A stretch of 64,000 nt of DNA from Pseudomonadota bacterium (lineage in GTDB: Bacteria > Pseudomonadota > Alphaproteobacteria > Rhizobiales > MH13): assembly GCA_039024915.1 (NCBI GenBank), contig JBCCPK010000002.1, forward strand, positions 434,001 to 498,000. Reading direction: 5' to 3'. This document shows, in pieces, positions 1-9,102 of this stretch; positions within the stretch are counted from its first letter, which is position 1, and each line of letters starts with the position of its first letter. A program made the translations under genes and the position numbers. The notes beneath the pieces were generated by a model. It was not told where the DNA came from, did no database searches, and saw only the letters and a list, made by a program, of their open reading frames with translations.

Positions 1-133
1 CCTGTCATTGTCAGTCCCCTACCGGGCATTTGCAAGCAGTAGGGCTTGCTCGACTTGCCAAACCGAGTGTGAAACAACCTTGCAGGTGCATTGCCAAGGG
101 CATGCTCACCCTCCCAACCGGGACCAAACCTCA

Positions 134-1378
134 ATGACCGCAACGCGGCCCCCTCGTGGCGTTGGCAGGCTTATGCCGTCCCAGCCAGATCGACCTGAAT
201 TTATTGTTATGGTCGCCATCCTGATGTCCATCATCGCCCTGTCGGTGGATATCATGCTGCCAGCCTTTGGCGAGATGAGCGCATTCTTCGGCTTGCAGCA
301 CGACAATGATCGGCAAGCGATCATAACAGTCATTTTCGCCGGACTGATGTTCGGTCAGCTGATTTTCGGGCCCCTGTCCGATTATATCGGTCGCAAACCC
401 TCGATCCTCATCGGGTTGGGGTTTCATCTTTTCGGGTCGCTCCTGTGCATCGTGGCTCAGGACTTTTGGTTGCTATTGCTGGGCCGCTTCCTCCAGGGCT
501 TTGGAGGCGCCGCCCCCCGCATCGCAATCGTCGCCATGGTACGGGATCGCTTTGAGGGGCAAGCGATGGGTCAGATCATGTCCATCGTTCTGACCGTGTT
601 CATTCTTGTGCCGACCTTTGCCCCGGCGATTGGACAGCTCATTCTCCTGTTTGCTCCATGGCAGGCGCTATTTGGTGCCCTTGTGCTGATGGCGTTGGTG
701 GGCGGCATTTGGTTGACCCTTCGGCAACCGGAAACACATCTCGAGCGGCCAACATTCAACGCATCAACCTTGATCGGCGGCGTTCGCACGGTTCTCACAA
801 CACCGGTGACCATGCTGTACTCATTGGCATCGGGGTGCGCTTTTGGAACGCTGCTGGGTTACATCGTGTCCTCGCAGCAAGTCCTGCAAGATCTCTATGG
901 CACCGGTGAACTTTTCGCCTTTTACTTTGGCCTGACGGCAGCCTTCTTAGCCGTATCGTCGTCGGTTAATGCCTGGCTTCTTAACCGCTTCGCCATGGAG
1001 AGAGTCACAGCAACCGCCATTGCTGTTCAGATGGGATGGTCCAGCGGCTTTTGGATCCTGCTAGCGATAATCGGCACACCACCGTTATGGCTGTGGATGG
1101 TCTTCATCTCCGTCACACTGTTTTTCGTCGGCATGACGTTTGGCAACTACAACGCGATTGCGCTGCGACCATTGGGGCGGATTGCGGGTCTGGCATCGTC
1201 TGTGACGGCCTCAATCCAAACGCTGATTTCTGTAAGCGTTGCGGCGTTTATCGGCTCGCAATTCGATATGAGCGTTATGCCCATCGTGACGGGTTCTATC
1301 GTGATGTCGGCGATCGCAAGCGGTTTGATGCTCGTCGCGCGGAGAGTGGAGCGTCAATCGGCAGCAAGCGGCTCATAG
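134..1378 (+). CDS. Bcr/CflA-type MFS drug exporter
   Basis: A 414-residue polytopic membrane protein of the major facilitator superfamily, most like the Bcr/CflA drug:H+ antiporters (12 TM helices). After a short polar N-terminus the first helix carries ALSVDIMLPAF, a typical Bcr/CflA opening. The loop 2-3 motif GPLSDYIGRKP is the MFS motif A, and GRFLQGFGGAAPRIAIVAMVRDRF matches the fourth-fifth helix region of the subfamily in spaced form. The reading frame runs open from base 8, but I place the start at ATG 134 or possibly ATG 173, because the upstream part is Cys/His-rich and not membrane-like. It overlaps the 3' end of the convergent MBL gene by 25 bases. Substrate unknown. Confidence 0.85.
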   Translation: MTATRPPRGVGRLMPSQPDRPEFIVMVAILMSIIALSVDIMLPAFGEMSAFFGLQHDNDRQAIITVIFAGLMFGQLIFGPLSDYIGRKPSILIGLGFHLFGSLLCIVAQDFWLLLLGRFLQGFGGAAPRIAIVAMVRDRFEGQAMGQIMSIVLTVFILVPTFAPAIGQLILLFAPWQALFGALVLMALVGGIWLTLRQPETHLERPTFNASTLIGGVRTVLTTPVTMLYSLASGCAFGTLLGYIVSSQQVLQDLYGTGELFAFYFGLTAAFLAVSSSVNAWLLNRFAMERVTATAIAVQMGWSSGFWILLAIIGTPPLWLWMVFISVTLFFVGMTFGNYNAIALRPLGRIAGLASSVTASIQTLISVSVAAFIGSQFDMSVMPIVTGSIVMSAIASGLMLVARRVERQSAASGS

Positions 1379-2208
1379 CAAAAGCCATCTCCGTCCCGCG
1401 AAACGTAACCAAGCGCCGGGAAAGGCAGATGGTATCCCGCAATCAGCAAATGCCTGTCGCTTGCAAAATCGAGAAGCTCGCGCCGAACTCGTGCAGCCTC
1501 AAGCGGATCGACATCGAGGCTCATGTACCAGTCGGGATGAGCCATCGACCAGATGGCGTGGTTGGCGAGATCGGACATAACCAGGGCAGCCGAACCGTCG
1601 CTTTCGATCAGAACGCAGACGTGCCCGGGCGTGTGTCCGGCACCGTCGAGCACCGTCACGCCAGGTGCGACTTCATCGCCGGGCGCACACACCTGCAACC
1701 GATCCCCCAGCGTTTCAACAAGCCGCTCGGCAAGCGCGCACAGGCCCGGTTCCGCCGTCTCCGACAGCCAGTAGTCGATCTCGGCTTGCGTTATGAGGTG
1801 GCGCGCAGCGGGAAAGGAAATTCCGCCCCGATCGTCCAAAAGCCCCCCGACATGGTCGCGGTGCAGATGCGAGATCAGAACCGTATCGATGCTGTCCGCC
1901 GGGATGCCGTTGGCAAGCAGCGATGCGTGAAGCTGACCGGCTACAGGATGCTGTGCCGGCCCAAAGCCCGCGTCGACCAATACCCTGTGCCCAGCTGTCT
2001 CAACCAGTGTAACGGTAACAGGGAAATCGAAGCCTCCCGGATCAAGCGCGTTGTCAGCACAAACAGCTCGGAAGTCGCCTGGCTCAGCGTTGATGCCGAA
2101 GAAGGCCTGAGAAGGGGCGTGGTGGACAGACCCATCTTTCAACTGCGTCAGCGTAATCTGACCAACGCAAACCGTGTGGCTAGCGGTAGGGCTTGTGACA
2201 GTTGACAT
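1354..2208 (-). CDS. MBL-fold metallo-hydrolase (lactonase-like)
   Basis: A 284-residue cytoplasmic protein of the metallo-beta-lactamase fold. The metal-binding signature is clear as SHLHRDHVGG, followed by the downstream His (DGAGHTPGHVCV), the bridging Asp (VMSDLANH) and a last His near AGYHLPFP. This layout is usual for lactonase or glyoxalase-II-like hydrolases, including N-acyl-homoserine lactonases, but nothing fixes the substrate. It stands alone on the minus strand and runs convergently into the MFS gene with a 25-base overlap. The ATG at 2208 is the first start after an in-frame stop. Confidence 0.8.
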   Translation of the reverse strand: MSTVTSPTASHTVCVGQITLTQLKDGSVHHAPSQAFFGINAEPGDFRAVCADNALDPGGFDFPVTVTLVETAGHRVLVDAGFGPAQHPVAGQLHASLLANGIPADSIDTVLISHLHRDHVGGLLDDRGGISFPAARHLITQAEIDYWLSETAEPGLCALAERLVETLGDRLQVCAPGDEVAPGVTVLDGAGHTPGHVCVLIESDGSAALVMSDLANHAIWSMAHPDWYMSLDVDPLEAARVRRELLDFASDRHLLIAGYHLPFPALGYVSRDGDGFCYEPLAAD

Positions 2209-2345
2209 CAGGCGACCAGACGCAAATCAGGGGGCACCAAAAAGACCTTGATCCCTTACATCTGGGTTACTGCGTCACGCCGAAGATCAAAACCCGGAAC
2301 AGTACCCATATCAGCGCTGCCGCCGACGCTAGGCACACCTCGGTG

Positions 2346-3398
2346 CTACGTGTCCTCGGAGGATGCTGGCGCACCGAACAACGCCATTTGCGCGGTCGCC
2401 ACTGCTTCCGGCATCGTCAGCCCAAGATGAGCAAACGCAGTGGGCGTCATCAGCCGCCCACGCGGCGTCCGCTGGATCAATCCTTGCTGCAGAAGGAAGG
2501 GCTCAACAATTTCTTCCAGTGCATCGCGCGGCTCCGACAGAGCTGCGGCCAAGGTCTCGATACCCACTGGCCCACCACCAAACTTCGTTGCAATGAGGTT
2601 GAGGTAGCGCTGATCGAGGACATCCAAGCCAATTGAATCCACATCGAGGCGGGTGAGTGCGGCATCGGCGATCGCTTTATCGATCGCACCGTTACTCTCA
2701 ACAAGCGCAAAGTCTCTCACGCGCCGAAGCAAACGGCCTGCGATGCGCGGTGTGCCGCGCGACCGATTGGCAATCTCCTTGGCACCAGCGTCATCGATGG
2801 GGACACTTAACAGGCGCGCACCGCGCTTAATGATCCGCTCCAACTCGTCGGGGGTGTAAAACTGCAAGCGGATGGGAATGCCAAAGCGATCCCGCAGCGG
2901 CGTCGTCAAAAGGCCGAGGCGGGTCGTCGCTGCGACGAGGGTGAAACGGCAAAGATCAATCTTCACGGATCGGGCGGCTGGGCCCTCGCCGATAATCAAA
3001 TCAAGCTGGAAATCCTCCATCGCAGGATAAAGAATCTCCTCCACTGCGGGGTTGAGACGGTGGATTTCATCGATGAAGAGGACATCACCATCCTCCAGAT
3101 TGGTCAGGATTGCCGCCAGATCGCCTGCTTTGGCAATGACCGGGCCCGACGTTGCACGGAAGCTCACGCCCAACTCTCGCGCAACGATCTGTGCGAGAGT
3201 GGTTTTTCCCAATCCAGGTGGCCCGACGAACAAGACATGATCAAGCGGCTCATTGCGTGCTCGAGCGGACTCAATGAATATTTTCAGATTGCCTCGCGCC
3301 TCAGCCTGACCCGTGAAGTCGTCAAGAGTTTGGGGGCGTAGAACGGGGTCATCGCCATCGCGCCGGTCAACGTCACGTACGGGGGCGCCTTCGCTCAT
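2346..3398 (-). CDS. ruvB: Holliday junction branch migration helicase RuvB
   Basis: The hexameric AAA+ motor that with RuvA drives branch migration of Holliday junctions during recombinational repair. The 350-residue length is normal. The N-terminus has [12 protein letters not shown], then Walker [13 protein letters not shown] (about residues 57-68), Walker [13 protein letters not shown], sensor-1 region VAATTR and the RuvB-specific arginine-finger region [11 protein letters not shown], and ends in the winged-helix DNA-binding domain. Its start overlaps the stop of the upstream membrane-protein gene in an ATGA junction, so it is translated as the last gene of the ruvC-ruvA-(three membrane genes)-ruvB operon. 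Confidence 0.97.
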   Translation of the reverse strand: MSEGAPVRDVDRRDGDDPVLRPQTLDDFTGQAEARGNLKIFIESARARNEPLDHVLFVGPPGLGKTTLAQIVARELGVSFRATSGPVIAKAGDLAAILTNLEDGDVLFIDEIHRLNPAVEEILYPAMEDFQLDLIIGEGPAARSVKIDLCRFTLVAATTRLGLLTTPLRDRFGIPIRLQFYTPDELERIIKRGARLLSVPIDDAGAKEIANRSRGTPRIAGRLLRRVRDFALVESNGAIDKAIADAALTRLDVDSIGLDVLDQRYLNLIATKFGGGPVGIETLAAALSEPRDALEEIVEPFLLQQGLIQRTPRGRLMTPTAFAHLGLTMPEAVATAQMALFGAPASSEDT

Positions 3399-3850
3399 CC
3401 GCTCACCTCCGCTTCAAGCAAACCGCTCAAACGAACGATCGGCCAAGCTGCCGCCACAACACCTATCATCAAGACAACGATGCCCATCGCTTGAACCACC
3501 CCAACGATCGGTGAGGCAAGCAACGCCCCAAGTGACCCGCCCAGAAAAACACAGATCAGCACCAGCGGCAGAGACAGTGTGCGCCCCATGGCAACAAGCC
3601 ACGCGACAGCGGCAGATGCCGCGAGCGCAGGAAACAAACCGAAAAGATAGCTATAAACCGAGCCCGACAAGAACACCCCGAGCGCGGCGCGCGGTAGATC
3701 GCTGATGCCGAAGCGCGAAAGATCGTAGGACGGGTCACCCAGCAACTGCAGCACTAGAAACAGGATACCGGCCAACGGCGGCATAACCACGATCAAAACC
3801 AGCGTAATGATCGCAATTACCGTAACGCGCTTGCCTAACCTCAGCTTCAT
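3395..3850 (-). CDS. small polytopic membrane protein in ruv operon
   Basis: A 151-residue hydrophobic protein I do not recognise. About four transmembrane segments can be seen: near residues 9-35 ([20 protein letters not shown]), 53-75, 78-105 and 110-140. The N-terminus is basic (MKLRLGKR), suggesting an inside N-terminus. Its start overlaps the stop of the preceding gene (ATGA) and its stop overlaps the ruvB start (ATGA), so it is translationally coupled on both sides. The function is unknown and its place between ruvA and ruvB is not the usual ruvCAB layout. Confidence 0.75.
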   Translation of the reverse strand: MKLRLGKRVTVIAIITLVLIVVMPPLAGILFLVLQLLGDPSYDLSRFGISDLPRAALGVFLSGSVYSYLFGLFPALAASAAVAWLVAMGRTLSLPLVLICVFLGGSLGALLASPIVGVVQAMGIVVLMIGVVAAAWPIVRLSGLLEAEVSG

Positions 3851-4335
3851 GGCGCGGTTCGGGCGGTAGGCGGGCGCTTGGAGAACAGGCGAAGCAGGCC
3901 TGTGAGAGCCACCGAAGCGGGGATGGTAACCGCAGCTCCAAAACTCGCCCCATAGACCGCACTCTGCCAGCCCGCGAACTCACTGATCATGTAGAATACT
4001 GCACCGACGGCGGCGCCAAGCAGAAACGCAGAGAACATTGTCACCGGTCCACGCCACCCCTCGTACCAACCGACGATCAGGCCAGCTGCGAGACCCGGAA
4101 GTATTCCCCAATAGGGTGGGCCATGAAACGTCAAGAGCGCGCGCCACGATACCCCGGTCACAAAAGTCCCCAATGCGACGCCAAACGTTGCGTCGGAACC
4201 GATCATTGCGAATACAATTAGCAGCAGCACGCCCGTTAACGCCGCGATCCAAGGACCGACGAGCGCGAACAGACCAACAATCAAGGCGAGGTTTCGCCAC
4301 GGCTTGTCTGGTAGCTCTATCGCGCGATCTGGCAT
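3847..4335 (-). CDS. small polytopic membrane protein in ruv operon
   Basis: A 162-residue membrane protein without recognised family. It shows about four to five hydrophobic helices, beginning LALIVGLFALVGPWIAALTG and continuing with Gly/Ala-rich helices typical of small inner-membrane proteins. I chose the ATG at 4335; a TTG at 4356 would add seven residues and overlap the previous gene by 14 bases. It couples by an ATGA junction to the next membrane-protein gene. Neighbours are ruvA upstream and ruvB downstream, but nothing in the protein suggests a direct recombination role. Confidence 0.7.
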   Translation of the reverse strand: MPDRAIELPDKPWRNLALIVGLFALVGPWIAALTGVLLLIVFAMIGSDATFGVALGTFVTGVSWRALLTFHGPPYWGILPGLAAGLIVGWYEGWRGPVTMFSAFLLGAAVGAVFYMISEFAGWQSAVYGASFGAAVTIPASVALTGLLRLFSKRPPTARTAP

Positions 4336-4342
4336 CGGGTTC

Positions 4343-4615
4343 TCAGACAAAGGCAATCAAGGCCCCCACGCTCAGCATCATCACAGCGACGATCGTCAAA
4401 ACGCCCAGACGCAGCCAGCCAAAGGTCTCGTGAACGCGTGCGTCTTCGCTAATCACTGACCATGGGCGATCCCATACATAGACCCGGCCAAACATCTTCC
4501 GATTAAACCAAGAACGCAGAACGAGCAGGGCCATCATCCCCACGGGAAGGATCGCAAACACGCAAACGAGCCCGATAACCCACGCCCGAGGCACGTCGAA
4601 TAGGGCCATGAACAC
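4343..4615 (-). CDS. small two-helix membrane protein in ruv operon
   Basis: A 90-residue protein with a hydrophobic helix near residues 12-34 and a second at the C-terminus (LGVLTIVAVMMLSVGALIAF), joined by a basic and aromatic stretch (SWFNRKMFGRVYVWDRPW). It starts one base after the ruvA stop, so it must share the ruv transcript. I do not recognise it. Together with the next two genes it forms a block of three small membrane genes inside the ruv operon. Confidence 0.65.
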   Translation of the reverse strand: MFMALFDVPRAWVIGLVCVFAILPVGMMALLVLRSWFNRKMFGRVYVWDRPWSVISEDARVHETFGWLRLGVLTIVAVMMLSVGALIAFV

Positions 4616-4616
4616 C

Positions 4617-5234
4617 TCAAGAGGACAGAGCTTTCAGACCAAGCCGGATCAACGTTTGCGCTGACGCGCCGTCGCCCGCTTCGCCCTTCGCTTTGGCTAC
4701 CGCACCAGAGGCCTGTTGAGCGGAATAACCCAAATTGGTCAAGGCTGATACGGCATCAACGATGGCGCTGCCCGCACCCGGTTCGTGATGGTCGGCTTGC
4801 AGGCTAATTGCGCCTGGCTCGGCGGCCGAAACAGTTGGTGCCCGGTCTTTCAACTCACTGACAATACGTTGAGCAACCTTGGGACCCACGCCAGGTGCAC
4901 GCGCCACCATGGCCTTGTCCTGCAGTGCGATCGCTGAGGCAAGATCCGACGTCGACAGCGTCCCCAAAATTGCGAGCGCAACCTTTGCGCCAACTCCCTG
5001 AACAGACTGCAAAAGCCGAAACCATGCCCGCTCGCTTTCGGAAGCGAACCCGTTCAACCGGATAAGGTCTTCCCGCACCAGCGTATCGATCCAAAGCGTG
5101 ACGCCCTCCTCGCCAGCAGCATAGCGACCAAGCATCGTGGAGGTGCCAAATACCTCATAGCCTACGCCACCCACATCAAGGATCAGGCTTTCAGTCAAAA
5201 CGCTGTCAACGCGGCCGGTAAGCTTGCCAATCAT
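4617..5234 (-). CDS. ruvA: Holliday junction DNA helicase subunit RuvA
   Basis: RuvA binds the four-way junction as a tetramer and loads RuvB. The 205-residue protein begins [29 protein letters not shown], the typical OB-fold domain I, given here in shortened recognition: [10 protein letters not shown] and VGGVGYEV. The two helix-hairpin-helix motifs follow ([17 protein letters not shown] and [21 protein letters not shown]), and a C-terminal three-helix domain III ([16 protein letters not shown]) contacts RuvB. The start overlaps the ruvC stop in an ATGA junction. The order ruvC-ruvA is usual, but ruvB is displaced by three inserted small genes. Confidence 0.97.
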   Translation of the reverse strand: MIGKLTGRVDSVLTESLILDVGGVGYEVFGTSTMLGRYAAGEEGVTLWIDTLVREDLIRLNGFASESERAWFRLLQSVQGVGAKVALAILGTLSTSDLASAIALQDKAMVARAPGVGPKVAQRIVSELKDRAPTVSAAEPGAISLQADHHEPGAGSAIVDAVSALTNLGYSAQQASGAVAKAKGEAGDGASAQTLIRLGLKALSS

Positions 5235-5737
5235 CTTAGTCTTTCAAGCGCGCGCACCGATCTTTGATGGGCATGGCAAATGGCGATCGCCAACGCATCG
5301 GCCTCATCGGCCCGCGACACCTTCGCCCGCGGCAGCAAAACCTCGACCATAGCTTGCACCTGTCGTTTATCGGCATGCCCGACACCGACGACTGTCTTTT
5401 TCACCTTGTTGGCCGCGTACTCGCCAACTTGAAGCCCATGCTGGGCGACCGCCAGCAGAGCCACGCCACGAGCCTGTCCAAGCTTCAGGGTGGACAGAGG
5501 GTCCTTGTTGACGAAAGTCTCCTCGACCGAGGCTTCCGCGGGCGCATGATCGACAATGACGTTTGTAAGCCCTGCATGGAGTGCGGCAAGCCGCATCGCT
5601 AACTCCTGATCCGATGCAGGTGAGACAACGCCGCTGGCTACGTAGCTGAGCTGGGTGCCCGCGCAATCAATGACACCCCAGCCCATGTGCCGGAGGCCTG
5701 GGTCCACACCGATAATACGAATCGTCTCAATTGCCAT
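5231..5737 (-). CDS. ruvC: Holliday junction resolvase RuvC
   Basis: The endonuclease that cuts symmetric strands of Holliday junctions resolved by RuvAB. The protein is 168 residues from ATG 5737 (an upstream in-frame ATG at 5773 would add twelve unlike-family residues). Catalytic acidic residues lie in [15 protein letters not shown] (Asp near position 11), VEETFVNKD (Glu) and the C-terminal [17 protein letters not shown] (two Asp). It is the first gene of the ruv operon and is divergent from the TauE/SafE gene, 74 bases away, which must hold both promoters. Confidence 0.97.
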   Translation of the reverse strand: MAIETIRIIGVDPGLRHMGWGVIDCAGTQLSYVASGVVSPASDQELAMRLAALHAGLTNVIVDHAPAEASVEETFVNKDPLSTLKLGQARGVALLAVAQHGLQVGEYAANKVKKTVVGVGHADKRQVQAMVEVLLPRAKVSRADEADALAIAICHAHQRSVRALERLR

Positions 5738-5811
5738 GGCGCTTGTTTTGGCACGGCCAATCGCGTACCGCACCCGCTTCCGTAAAGCAGACCGCCCGTC
5801 AATCCACCATC

Positions 5812-6588
5812 ATGCACAGCGTTTTTGAAGCCTTCGCCGACCTCGCTCAAGACCCATCGCTTGTTCCAGCACTACTCGTTATCTCCGCAGCGGGGGCAAT
5901 TCGTGGTTTTGCGGGCTTCGGTGGTGGCATGCTGTTCATTCCCTTCGGCAGCTTCCTGTTCGAACCACGTGTCGCCGTCGTCGCGTTCTTCCTGATCGAT
6001 TCGGTGGTAACATTGCCGCTCGTGCGGCGAGCGTTCCAACACTGGGACTGGCACACGGTGCTACCGTGCGCACTGGGATCTTGGCTGGGCGTCGGCTTTG
6101 GCGCGTACATCCTCGCCACGGCTGATCCCCTCGCGCTTCGTTGGTCCATAAGCGCCATCATCATCGTCCTGGTCGCGTTCATGGCCACCGGCTGGCGTTA
6201 CAGAAAACGCCCTGCGCCGCTGCTTTCGGTCGGAGTCGGCGTTTCGTCCGGTGTCCTGGGTGGCGTCAGCCAGGTCTCCGCACCACCCTTGGTAGCGTTT
6301 TGGACCTCTGGGCCGCTACCGGCAGAAGTCATCCGCGCCAATGTGATCTGCTTCTTCTTTTTCGCAACGCTGGGCAGCGCAGTGGCCTTTGCGCTCAACG
6401 GCATTTTCGGCGCTGAGCCGATCGGACTGGCCCTCTGGCTAGCGCCCGCTTACGGGTTTGCGCTCTTCGTCGGCGCGCGACTGTTCGGAAGGGCAAATGA
6501 AACGCTGTTCCGGCGCGCCGCACTGATCATGATCATGGTGGCGGCAGTTCTTTCGATGCCGCTACTCGATCCGGTCTTACGTGGCTAA
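5812..6588 (+). CDS. TauE/SafE-family anion permease
   Basis: A 258-residue membrane protein of the sulfite exporter TauE/SafE (DUF81) family, with about eight helices in two repeats. The first repeat begins with [19 protein letters not shown] and the second with [20 protein letters not shown], both carrying the family's Gly-rich helix pattern. I start at ATG 5812, because the earlier in-frame ATG lies in the divergent ruvC start region. Members move sulfite, sulfoacetate or related anions; the substrate here is not known. It ends four bases into the convergent yebC gene. A second, unrelated copy of this family lies at 59.1 kb. Confidence 0.8.
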   Translation: MHSVFEAFADLAQDPSLVPALLVISAAGAIRGFAGFGGGMLFIPFGSFLFEPRVAVVAFFLIDSVVTLPLVRRAFQHWDWHTVLPCALGSWLGVGFGAYILATADPLALRWSISAIIIVLVAFMATGWRYRKRPAPLLSVGVGVSSGVLGGVSQVSAPPLVAFWTSGPLPAEVIRANVICFFFFATLGSAVAFALNGIFGAEPIGLALWLAPAYGFALFVGARLFGRANETLFRRAALIMIMVAAVLSMPLLDPVLRG

Positions 6589-7331
6589 CCGGCGAGCTGC
6601 TCCAGAACGTCGTCGGACATCTCGAAGTTGGCGTAGACGGTCTGCACGTCATCATCATCTTCAAGCGTATCAATGAGTTTAATGAGCGTTCCCGCCTTGT
6701 CGGCATCCACATCGATCAGGTTTTGCGGCTTCCAGATCGGATTGACGCTTTCAGCTTCACCCAACTGGGCCTGAAGAGCTGATGAGACCTCGTTAATGTC
6801 CCCGAAGGCGCAATAGATCGTGTGGCCGTTCTCGTCCGAGATCACATCTTCGGCCCCCGCCTCGATCGCGGCTTCCATGACCGTATCTGCGTCCGCCGCA
6901 TCGGCCGGATAGCGGATTTCTCCGACCCGATCGAACATAAAAGAGACAGAACCCGTCTCACCGAGCGAACCACCATGTTTGGTGAAGTAGGAGCGGACCG
7001 CGCTGGCTGTGCGATTGCGGTTGTCCGTCATCGCTTCAACAACCACCGCTATGCCTCCGGGCCCATAGCCCTCATAGCGAATCTCTTCATAATCATCGCC
7101 TTCGCCAGCCTGGGACTTTTTGATCGCACGCTCGATATTGTCCTTAGGCATCGATTGCGCCTTGGCATTTTGGACGGCAAGCCGAAGCCGCGGATTCATA
7201 TCGGGGTCGGGCATCCCCATCTTCGCTGCGACCGTGATCTCCTTGGCGAGCTTGGAGAACAGCTTAGACCGCGCCTTATCCTGGCGGCCCTTCCTGTGCA
7301 TGATATTTTTGAACTGACTGTGGCCAGCCAT
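6585..7331 (-). CDS. yebC: YebC/PmpR-family regulator
   Basis: A 248-residue YebC family protein starting [18 protein letters not shown], the very conserved N-terminus; that start is at 7331, two codons inside the longest frame. Later motifs also match: [25 protein letters not shown] and the [19 protein letters not shown] strip, seen as adjacent blocks. The family includes DNA-binding regulators such as PmpR and mitochondrial TACO1, and recent work links YebC proteins to translation of proline-rich stretches. In many bacteria yebC is next to ruvC; here a TauE/SafE gene lies between them. Confidence 0.95.
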   Translation of the reverse strand: MAGHSQFKNIMHRKGRQDKARSKLFSKLAKEITVAAKMGMPDPDMNPRLRLAVQNAKAQSMPKDNIERAIKKSQAGEGDDYEEIRYEGYGPGGIAVVVEAMTDNRNRTASAVRSYFTKHGGSLGETGSVSFMFDRVGEIRYPADAADADTVMEAAIEAGAEDVISDENGHTIYCAFGDINEVSSALQAQLGEAESVNPIWKPQNLIDVDADKAGTLIKLIDTLEDDDDVQTVYANFEMSDDVLEQLAG

Positions 7332-7421
7332 CGGCAACCTCGACTCACGACAAATGGTTGAATTTCCCGCACATAATCGCTGGCCGACCGAAAATCCAGC
7401 AGTTGGGGCCTTCCGGCGAAC

Positions 7422-8249
7422 CTATGCCCAGAAACTGGGCGCGATGGGATCAAGTCTGCCGCCCATACGGACAGGGCCGCATTGCTCCGCCAGTCCGGTC
7501 TTCGCGTCAACCAGAACGGCTATACCTGAAACGGTCCCTTCGCCCTCCGCTGGGCTGAAGCGCCCCTGAGGGAGCTTGGTCACGAAACGCCGGACCGGTT
7601 CCGTCCGATCCATTCCGATGATGGAGTGATAGTCGCCGCACATGCCAGCGTCGGTCTGGTACGCGGTGCCTCCAGGCATAACTCTGTGATCAGCGGTAGG
7701 CACATGCGTGTGCGTTCCAACAACCAGCGATGCGCGGCCATCAAGGTGAGCACCAAGGGCCTGCTTTTCTGAGGTCGCTTCTGCGTGGAAATCGACGATT
7801 GCGCAGTCCGCAACCGCACCGATCGGGCACTGTTCCAGCTCACGATCGACAAGTGCGAAAGGGTCACCCATGGCATCCATGAACAAACGGCCCATCGCAT
7901 TGATCACCAGAACTTGCTCGCCGGTTCGTGCTTTGAACAGCCCACTGCCTCGGCCCGGCGTTCCATCGGGAAATGTGATCGGCCGCAAAAGGCGCGGCGT
8001 CCGCTCAATGTAAACGAGCGTTTCGCGCTGGTCGAAAGCGTGATTGCCAAGCGTGATGACGTCGATGCCACAGTCGAAAAACTGCTCGCAGATACTCTCG
8101 GTGATACCAAAACCGTGTGCGGCGTTCTCGCCGTTGCAAACAACGAAATGAATATCCTGTTTTTGGATCAGATCCGGCAGGTGGGCCTCAACGGCATCGC
8201 GGCCAGCGCGGCCCACCACATCACCCAAAAACAGACAGTGGAAGCTCAT
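7422..8249 (-). CDS. YmdB-type (TIGR00282) metallophosphoesterase
   Basis: A 275-residue metallophosphoesterase. The dimetal motifs are visible in order: FLGDVVGRAGRDAV near the start, VCNGENAAHGFGIT, TLGNHAFDQRE, and GTHTHVPTAD. These match the YmdB/TIGR00282 family, which hydrolyses cyclic nucleotides in Bacillus; the activity of alphaproteobacterial members is less certain. The gene overlaps the end of the upstream 5-formyl-THF cyclo-ligase gene by four bases (ATGA), so the two are co-translated, probably on the transcript downstream of 6S RNA. Confidence 0.9.
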   Translation of the reverse strand: MSFHCLFLGDVVGRAGRDAVEAHLPDLIQKQDIHFVVCNGENAAHGFGITESICEQFFDCGIDVITLGNHAFDQRETLVYIERTPRLLRPITFPDGTPGRGSGLFKARTGEQVLVINAMGRLFMDAMGDPFALVDRELEQCPIGAVADCAIVDFHAEATSEKQALGAHLDGRASLVVGTHTHVPTADHRVMPGGTAYQTDAGMCGDYHSIIGMDRTEPVRRFVTKLPQGRFSPAEGEGTVSGIAVLVDAKTGLAEQCGPVRMGGRLDPIAPSFWA

Positions 8250-8860
8250 CGTCCACCGCTATCACTTATGAATGGGGCAAGGCGAGTCTCGCCTGCTGGG
8301 CAAATGATCAATCCATCAGGCGTCAGGATGCCGTCTAGTGGAACATCGTGCGGCTCATTCACTATGTCCGCCACCTCTTGGCAGGCATAGGCTATCCCCA
8401 CACGCACTGGATCAGCACCGTTTTGCCGGAACTTCGCGATTGCGCGGTCGTAATGGCCTTTACCATAGCCGATGCGGTTCCCGGAGGCGGAAAAGGCAAC
8501 CAAGGGCATCAGCAAAATCTGAGGTATGCACTGCGCCTGCGTCTCATCGGGACCAAGCGTGCCGAAACCAACCGGTACCAAAGGCCGAGCCGGGTTCCAG
8601 CGCCTGAAAACCATGGTGGTCTGATCGAGCAGGACCGGCAGACACAAAATCGCTCCGGCGGCATTGAACCGATCAAGCAGCGGCAACGGATCGATCTCGT
8701 GGCCGATGGCGTGATAGCCCCCGACGACCTTGCCTTCCACATGCCACGCAGAATGCTTGACCAGTCCAAGAGCGCTTGCATCCCGATCCGCCGGTGAGAG
8801 TTCCGAGCGACGGGCTAGCGCACGCGCCCGCACAAGCGACTTCGATTCGCTTACAGGCAT
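8246..8860 (-). CDS. 5-formyltetrahydrofolate cyclo-ligase
   Basis: This enzyme converts 5-formyl-THF to 5,10-methenyl-THF using ATP and so returns the stored folate form to one-carbon metabolism. The 204-residue protein has the family's C-terminal signature FSASGNRIGYGKGHYDRAI and the N-terminal region VRARALARRSEL. The gene sits directly downstream of 6S RNA and zapA, the order zapA-ssrS-cyclo-ligase (ygfA in E. coli) seen in many proteobacteria, and it may be read as part of the 6S primary transcript. It overlaps the following phosphoesterase by four bases. Confidence 0.95.
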   Translation of the reverse strand: MPVSESKSLVRARALARRSELSPADRDASALGLVKHSAWHVEGKVVGGYHAIGHEIDPLPLLDRFNAAGAILCLPVLLDQTTMVFRRWNPARPLVPVGFGTLGPDETQAQCIPQILLMPLVAFSASGNRIGYGKGHYDRAIAKFRQNGADPVRVGIAYACQEVADIVNEPHDVPLDGILTPDGLIICPAGETRLAPFISDSGGR

Positions 8861-8897
8861 GTCAGCCGCGAGTTTGTAACGGGAAAACAGTTAGGTG

Positions 8898-9049
8898 AAG
8901 CCGCGACAGCCGTGTCAGCGTCGATCCTGGGAAACCTACAAAGTAGGTGGGCGCCGTGTGATCCGGTCCACGGACCGGTCCAGGGACAGCTCCCGTTCGG
9001 ATCGGTAAGGCCCCAGGGAAAAAGCCGATACACGAGCAGCGCAGCCTCT
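8898..9049 (-). ncRNA. ssrS: 6S RNA
   Basis: The 242-base gap between zapA and 5-formyl-THF cyclo-ligase holds the expected 6S RNA on the same strand. 6S RNA imitates an open promoter and sequesters the housekeeping RNA polymerase holoenzyme. The ends can pair in a long interrupted closing stem (GCTGCG and CGTGT near 9030-9045 against ACACG and CGCGGC near 8900-8915). The conserved 5' central-bubble sequence appears as TTTCCCTGGGGCCTTACCG, followed by GAACGGGAGCTGTCCCTGG. A good promoter lies just upstream. The ends are estimates from the stem and the predicted start. Confidence 0.78.
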
Positions 9050-9055
9050 AACCCT

Positions 9056-9083
9056 AATATAACGGCCGGTTTGCAGCATTCAA
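9056..9083 (-). promoter_or_regulatory. promoter of 6S RNA
   Basis: On the minus strand TTGAAT (9078-9083) and TATATT (9056-9061) are separated by 16 bases, close to the housekeeping -35 and -10 consensus. The predicted start, about seven bases downstream, falls at the 5' foot of the 6S closing stem. The promoter lies just after the zapA stop. Confidence 0.6.
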
Positions 9084-9102
9084 TCTCTGGACACAGACTG
9101 TT

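Noticed and set aside
1-133. Possible end of a gene entering from the left
   Set aside because: The first 133 bases show no family-like sequence in any frame; only the unlikely upstream extension of the MFS frame is open.
1036-2205. 389-residue plus-strand frame opposite the MBL gene
   Set aside because: It is a by-product of the high-GC minus-strand gene: no family features, Arg/Cys-rich and irregular, while the minus strand has all MBL motifs.
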